From Acanthaster planci (Eukaryota > Echinodermata > Asteroidea > Valvatida > Acanthasteridae), in contig NW_019091487.1 in NCBI RefSeq assembly GCF_001949145.1, positions 689,052-701,893 on the forward strand: a stretch of DNA of 12,842 nt, written 5' to 3'. The position numbers and the translations under genes were made by a program. Shown piece after piece: positions 8,564 to 12,842 of the stretch. Positions within the stretch are counted from its first letter, which is position 1; every line of letters begins with the position of its first letter. The notes beneath the pieces are model-generated. The model was not told the origin of the DNA. It saw nothing but the letters and a program-made list of their open reading frames with translations, and made no database searches.

Positions 8564-8808
8564 AACTTATATCTAGGCCTGCTAGGGGTCAGACATCAAT
8601 TTGTGTGTGGGTCTGTCAAAGTTTATCCCAGAAAATGGAGGTGCAGTTTTTAGAAAGTTAGACAGGCACATTTACATTGATTTTTGTGCATACCCCGGTA
8701 GTGATGTGGCGTAGGTTTCATTGAAAAATTCCACCTAATCAGCATAATACATGTATTACATATTGTGCAGAATAAGTTGAATTCATGAACATATTATTCT
8801 TATTCCAG

Positions 8809-8957
8809 CATATGTTGGCAACCTCCTCTCATTTGCTGAAAACCTGGAGAAGCTGGGCTCCACCACTCTGTCCAAGGAAAAGGAACCAGACCTAGGGGCA
8901 GCTTTCTTGAAGTTCTCAGTCATTACCAAAGAACTGGCTGCTCTTCTGAAGCATCTG
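8809..8957 (+). CDS. ASAP: ASAP-family ArfGAP, internal exon B (BAR domain)
   Basis: This 149-nt exon follows the acceptor CCAG at 8805-8808 and is followed by donor GTGAGA at 8958. The single base carried from exon A completes the first codon (threonine), giving 50 codons that end in phase 0. Recognisable parts are FAENLEKLGS, PDLGAAFLKFS and ITKELAALLKHL. They match vertebrate ASAP1, where I recall YAQVLDKFGS, PDLGTAFVKFS and LTKELSTLLKNL, with one extra residue in the LSKEKEPD loop. The segment forms BAR-domain helices that mediate dimerisation and membrane binding. The exact phase fit on both sides and gap-free join to exon A make the borders secure. The exon lies after a 7.8-kb intron and before a 685-nt one. 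Confidence 0.92.
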
Positions 8958-9642
8958 GTGAGACAAAGATTAACATGGAATGATGAACCTTTCTTATGCT
9001 ACCTGGTGTAGGTTTGTCACAATCTTACATTTTGCCAACTGGATGGTTGGTAAACTGTAGCTACCGGTAGCTATCAATATATATATATAAAAGAATGTTT
9101 TAAAAGAAAAATCTCACTCTGCTTCAGGTATAAAATAGGCCTTTTTACTAGGAACCATCCTCAATCCTCCAAAGTCCTCTGATTTTCGACATGAACAAAT
9201 TGTGTTCGGCCTCAATCCTCTGAAATCCGCTATAATTTCTTGTAAATGTAACTTGAAGGTGCGCCTACTTCCTAAATCCTTCAAAATCCTCTGGCAATTA
9301 TGTTGAGGCAGTGCAAATGGCATTTTTGAGCTGTGCGGTTGATTCAAAAGAAATATTGGGCTGAAGGTTTGCTCAACTAAGAAAAAACAACACAAGGTCT
9401 AACCCACAACCTTCACTCATGGCATCCTTCACCATCAGTCATGCACTTTTGCCATTCACCCTCAATCCTCCAAAATCTTCCAAAACTGCCTGAAGGATTT
9501 TTGGAGGATTGAGGAGGCTAATTAGACAACACAATGTCCAGCCTATTCATTATCTTGCCTAGAGAGTTTTGTGAAAAATATAGGCCTATGTGACATAATT
9601 GGTGAACTATGTTTGGATGTGTGCTGTTGTTTGGGTTGGCAG
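8958..9642 (+). other. ASAP intron, 685 nt
   Basis: The donor is GTGAGA and the acceptor is GGCAG at 9638-9642 after a T/G-rich tract. A short (TA)n run lies near 9079-9089. Most of the remaining length is the foldback cluster at 9159-9514, described separately. Confidence 0.85.
9159..9514. repeat. Foldback cluster with a repeated CCTCAATCCTCC motif
   Basis: The ends are a 15-bp inverted repeat: CCTCAATCCTCCAAA at 9159-9173 and its complement at 9500-9514. The motif, with consensus near CCTCAATCCTCCAAAATCCT, recurs on the same strand at 9159, 9210, 9271 (diverged) and 9460. The last copy (9460-9481) pairs with 9492-9514 across a 10-base loop in a ~22-bp hairpin with one bulge. Repeated subterminal motifs plus inverted ends suggest a ~356-bp non-autonomous DNA transposon whose subterminal sites would bind a transposase. 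There is no coding capacity and no clear target-site duplication. Confidence 0.55.
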
Positions 9643-9767
9643 GTTCAGAACATCAACAATATTGTGATGTTCCCTCTGGACTCCTTGTTGAAGGGAGACC
9701 TCAAGGGCCAGAAAGGAGACATGAAGAAACCATTTGAAAAAGCCTGGAAGGACTATGAATCTAAATA
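9643..9767 (+). CDS. ASAP: ASAP-family ArfGAP, internal exon C (BAR domain)
   Basis: This 125-nt exon gives 41 codons plus two bases, starting in phase 0 after GGCAG (9638-9642). The donor is the perfect GTAAGT at 9768. The peptide contains [35 protein letters not shown], and then a split codon TA|, expected to be tyrosine. Vertebrate ASAP1, from memory, has [11 protein letters not shown] and KKPFDKAWKDYETK followed by an aromatic residue. About 29 of 41 residues agree. This is the best conserved of the three exons. The in-frame TAG at 9766-9768 spans the donor and is not the real end of the protein. The next exon (start of the TKIEKEKR segment in vertebrates) was not found before 12842. Confidence 0.93.
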
Positions 9768-10006
9768 GTAAGTGGAGTTTGATGTGTTTTGTAGGATTTG
9801 GGAAGGTCCAGTCTTCTGGGTTATCCAGACTTCAAAGACACTACATGTACTCCTTTTTTGCCTATCTCTGCAGCCTTGGGAGTCTTGGTTTTGCACACTT
9901 CCACTGCTTTAATCATTTAATGGTGGACCAAAAAAGTTCTTGTCAAATCTAGCAGTTTTAGAGGGGTTAGTTTTCCAACGTTACAATGGGAGAAGTGTCT
10001 TAACAC

Positions 10007-10756
10007 TAGGCCTCAACGTTAATTTTTTAACTAGTTGTCCATTGGGCAAGTAGCACTGAAAATTTACTTGCCCAAACCCTGGTTTAGTTTCTCATTGCTT
10101 CCCAGGACATTAAGTTCCTTCTTTGCCACAATACGACATGAAGATACATCACTCTCAACTATTGCGTCCGTCTACGCAGGGAGTGCAGTATTCTGACACA
10201 TCATTCATACAAGTTTGGGCAATGGCTGTTTCTTAACCACTGGAAGATTTGGCTGCTGTCACACACACACAAGTACCAGGCAAAATTCTCTGATATTTAA
10301 GTCACAGCCACACATAAAACAGTCTTCGAGCTTCTGGCCGTCAAAGCTCTGCTGTGCCGCGTGGGCAATAACCAATGAGGGTTGGTACCCAGACACAAGG
10401 GTATCTTACAGTTTATTTGTGTATGCAATTTCCCTTGTGTGGAAAGGTGCCCTGCTAAATGTACAGCATGCTTATTGCATGCAAATGTTTACATATACAT
10501 GTGCATAACCATGCAAAGAATCATTGTACACCACATAGCTGTTTACTTTTTACCACTTTTTATAAGCTTTGTGAAGAGGAAAACAACAGATCGAAGGTAA
10601 ATTGGCTGACTGCTATTCTTGGTCACGAAAAACAGACACTTTTATTTCAAGAAAAAAGTACCAGTCCATCTGGCAATTTGTCCTTCATTTTTACTTGCCC
10701 CGAAAGAAGAAATTGCTTGTCCCAGGCAATCAGACAATCGTTAATCTCGAGGCCTG
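10007..10756. mobile_element. hAT-like non-autonomous element, ~750 bp
   Basis: The left end reads TAGGCCTCAACGTTAA. The reverse complement of the right end reads CAGGCCTCGAGATTAAC. The two arms remain loosely similar for about 45 bp, including a TTG-CC-TGGG-CAAG core. Flanking octamers CTTAACAC (9999-10006) and CTGAACAG (10757-10764) agree at 6 of 8 positions, as expected for an aged 8-bp hAT target duplication. Subterminal copies of TACTTGCCC occur in both orientations at the left end (10044-10052 and 10065-10073, a 9-bp stem) and at the right end (10692-10700). No transposase coding is visible inside; the open frames at 10215-10508, 10459-10779 and 10647-10892 (-) carry no recognised domain. 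Confidence 0.6.
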
Positions 10757-12736
10757 CTGAACAGAAAAAGATTGCATGATCTATTGTGAACTGAAATTCA
10801 GACATCATAATCAAACTCGCTAACATTTTATGGGCGGAATGTGGCAGAGAAATACTGGTGCATGGGTAGACTTCACATGTGCTATCACTCAAAGGAATAA
10901 AAATGTTTACAGTGTCCTCTTAAGTGGGTCATTTACCATTCCTATAATGACATGTTTATGAAAGTCAACAAAGTGGATCACAATTGAACTTTGATTTGTG
11001 GGACTTTGTTTTGATAAACAATGTGTTAAGAGTCTATACTAACAATGCCAGCAAAGTTGTTGAACCGTGAACAGAAAGGATGACAAATATGAAGGTTTGG
11101 AAATGGCTCCATACTGAGTGGAGATTGCTAGAACAAAAAAATCTGTGGGGAAGAACTTTAGAACCATCTGGTTTTCCCCCTGAAGAGTAATTAACATTCA
11201 GCTCATGACCAAACTTTTGAATAAGTCAAAACACCTATAGAAAATAATTCCACCTGTACAAGGTGCATATTAATTCTTTTCTAACTAAACACCTTTTTTT
11301 ATTTTGGCTGTCATGATGGAAATGTTTGCTGGTATAAATCAGCCCTTTGTCCCAAGCTTTGACAAATGAATACCTTGGCAATATTTAAGTTTGGCATTAA
11401 TTTAAACATTCTAACATACTAATGGACCCTGCAAGTGAAATTATCCCCAAAATACATAAATTACAACTGCAACAAGACACAGCTTCAAACCAAAAGATTT
11501 TGGATTTTAAGTCTGTCTGTTATAGTTATCATGTGAATGTAATATCTAATAGTAATAATACCTGGTATGTACAAAGATCTGTCCTTGCCCTGGCCAACAA
11601 TAAATCAAGTCAGAGTTTTTTTACATGTACACGGACTCCCCCCCCCCAACAAAAGCTGAACAGGTCGGGGAATCACCAGCTGCTTGTGTTCTCATACCCT
11701 GTGGCTGGCAGAATTGATTCAATCTCAACCATGTGTGTCACACAGCAATGGTTTGTGTATGAGCACTGCGTTGATAGTAAATCCTCTCATTGTCACATGT
11801 TGTCATAAGAAGCAAATCAGTTTGAACAGGTTTTTTCAATTTGTATATATGTAGGCAGAATATACGTGTATACATGTTCACGTTCATAACACAATGTTTT
11901 TTTACCGTTACATATCCATGTACATTGCACCTGTTATCATGAGATACAGTGTGCGTTGATATTATAGCTAATGAGTAATTTACATGTTCAATATATTGAG
12001 GTGTTTTTAATCTCCAGAAGCTATTGGACTTATAGGTTTCACCTGAAAGATACGTTTTCAAATGAACCAATGTGCATTCAGGCCAGTTGATGTTTTTAAC
12101 TGCCACTACAGTTTATGCAAAATCCTGGTCTGGTTTGGTTTAAATTTAACCAGGAACTGTTTACGAAAACAGAACACTTTCCCCTTGTCTTGCTTAATCA
12201 GCCAAACGGAACAACAGAACAAGGTAAAAATTGTACATGTGCCAGGTGCTCACAAACCACACATTCCATTCCAACCAAGCAATGGAAAGATGATAATTTC
12301 CCTGAGCCTGTTTTTTTCCCAGAATCTGCCGTAGTTTGCCAGTAGTGTTTGTATAATGAGACTCGCAGTCGACCATCGCACTGTGCCAGATGGTGAAGCT
12401 GTTTGGTACATGTAGTAGAGGCAAGAGGCTCAGTTGCACTGATCTGCTTTGTCAAAGGGGTGGGAAGTCTTGCTGTCAGTGTATTAACGATTAATGTGAG
12501 CAGTGTTAATGCGTAGTCTTTGTGTCAGTCTTGTATTCATAAATCATTGTAATGCATCCATATTTGTATTAGGACTGAGGCACTGAATATGTTGGGGAGA
12601 AGAGCACTTGGTGTGTAATGCAATGTGGTAGTACATGTTCATTCTTGTATAGGTGGCAAATCACAGTTCAGATCTGGTTTTTAGAAATACAAAAATGAAT
12701 TATTGTTTTCTCGGGTAATATCCATTAATAGTAATT

Positions 12737-12842
12737 CCCATTCTCAACAAACTACATGTACATTGGTTACCCATCCCCATTCTCAATGGTTACCCATCCC
12801 CATTCTCAACAAACTACATTGGTTACCCATCCCCATTCTCAA
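12737..12842 (+). repeat. Composite minisatellite at the window edge
   Basis: The word CCCATTCTCAA occurs at 12737, 12776, 12799 and 12832 (spacing 39, 23, 33). The linkers are built from AACTACATTGGTTACCCATC in full, shortened (23-bp unit lacking CAACAAACTACAT) or lengthened form (with an extra ATGTAC). The array reaches the last base of the window and must continue beyond it, so its full length is unknown. Confidence 0.9.

Larger units (their letters stand above)
985..8808 (+). other. ASAP intron of about 7.8 kb
   Basis: The intron is bounded by donor GTAAGC at 985 and an acceptor with a T-rich tract and CCAG at 8805-8808. Most of it is AT-rich and strewn with TACATG/GTAC motifs. Named contents are listed separately. 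Stretches in which I see nothing beyond scattered TACATG motifs are 1391-1950, 2141-2772, 3601-4898, 5176-6576, 6592-7102 and 7508-8082. Within 3601-4898 there are a polyadenylation-type AATAAA (3751-3756), a C8/A9 run near 4124 and a G-run near 4391. A strong isolated acceptor-like site ends at 6120. Confidence 0.8.
9768..12842 (+). other. ASAP intron (5' part), runs past window end
   Basis: This begins with donor GTAAGT and has no matching acceptor or exon in the window. It holds the hAT-like element at 10007-10756 and the minisatellite at 12737-12842. The stretch 10757-12736 is AT-rich with fewer TACATG motifs than the 7.8-kb intron, and I recognise no gene, RNA or repeat in it. Open frames there, such as 11422-11808 + and 11738-12106 -, have no recognisable domain and are probably chance. 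Confidence 0.75.

Noticed and set aside
8019-8661. Overlapping open frames on both strands (Tyr/Met/His/Val/Cys-rich)
   Set aside because: They are translations of TACATG repeat tracts, open because the repeat word lacks stops in most frames.
9643-9648. Alternative acceptor GTTCAG six bases into exon C
   Set aside because: It would delete two residues in frame, but the first AG gives the gap-free family alignment. It cannot be judged without transcripts.
9571-9768. Open frame ending in TAG taken as the gene's C-terminus
   Set aside because: The TAG overlaps a perfect GTAAGT donor, and ASAP proteins continue with more BAR domain at this point.
11422-12455. Several open frames of 80-130 codons on both strands
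   Set aside because: No recognisable motif, and strands and frames overlap one another; the length is within chance for this much sequence.
12737-12842. CRISPR-like array
   Set aside because: Repeats are adjacent and irregular with no unique spacers, in an animal intron; this is a minisatellite.

Overview
This is an intron-rich piece of animal nuclear DNA, most likely from a marine invertebrate. The case rests on spliced exons with consensus AG/GT borders and a vertebrate-like ASAP protein sequence. It also rests on low-GC introns dusted with TACATG/GTAC palindromic motifs and on several small inverted-repeat elements. The motif style and abundant short foldback elements recall echinoderm, cephalochordate or other marine invertebrate genomes. 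I cannot place it to phylum. There is no bacterial-style gene layout.

Only one gene is recognisable, on the + strand: an internal part of an ASAP-family ArfGAP (Arf-GAP with SH3, ankyrin repeat and PH domains; ASAP1/2/3 in vertebrates). Three coding exons are at 912-984, 8809-8957 and 9643-9767. They join in frame (phases 0/1/0/2) into about 115 residues covering the first part of the N-terminal BAR domain. The N-terminus lies upstream of the window. The rest of the BAR domain and the PH, ArfGAP, ankyrin and SH3 parts lie downstream. No other exon of the gene was convincingly found here, apart from one 15-nt micro-exon candidate at 6577-6591.

Layout: 1-911 is upstream intron. 985-8808 is a 7.8-kb intron. 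It carries decayed ~90-bp repeats resembling the end of the preceding exon (1163-1390), a 190-bp inverted-repeat element (1951-2140) and a GC-rich island with promoter-like motifs and a 36/37-bp tandem repeat (2773-3600). It also carries a nearly fully palindromic 277-bp foldback element (4899-5175), an unassigned open frame (7103-7507) and dense TACATG tracts (8083-8228, 8364-8563). 8958-9642 is a short intron with a subterminal-repeat foldback cluster (9159-9514). 9768-12842 is the start of another intron. It holds a 750-bp hAT-like non-autonomous element (10007-10756), about 2 kb with nothing recognised, and a minisatellite that runs off the window end (12737-12842).

The non-coding elements all sit inside the transcribed part of the ASAP gene, so the foldbacks should form long hairpins in its pre-mRNA. 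No clearly new gene system was found. The most interesting signals are the exon-tail-like intronic repeats, the micro-exon candidate, the GC-rich island and the four different inverted-repeat elements.
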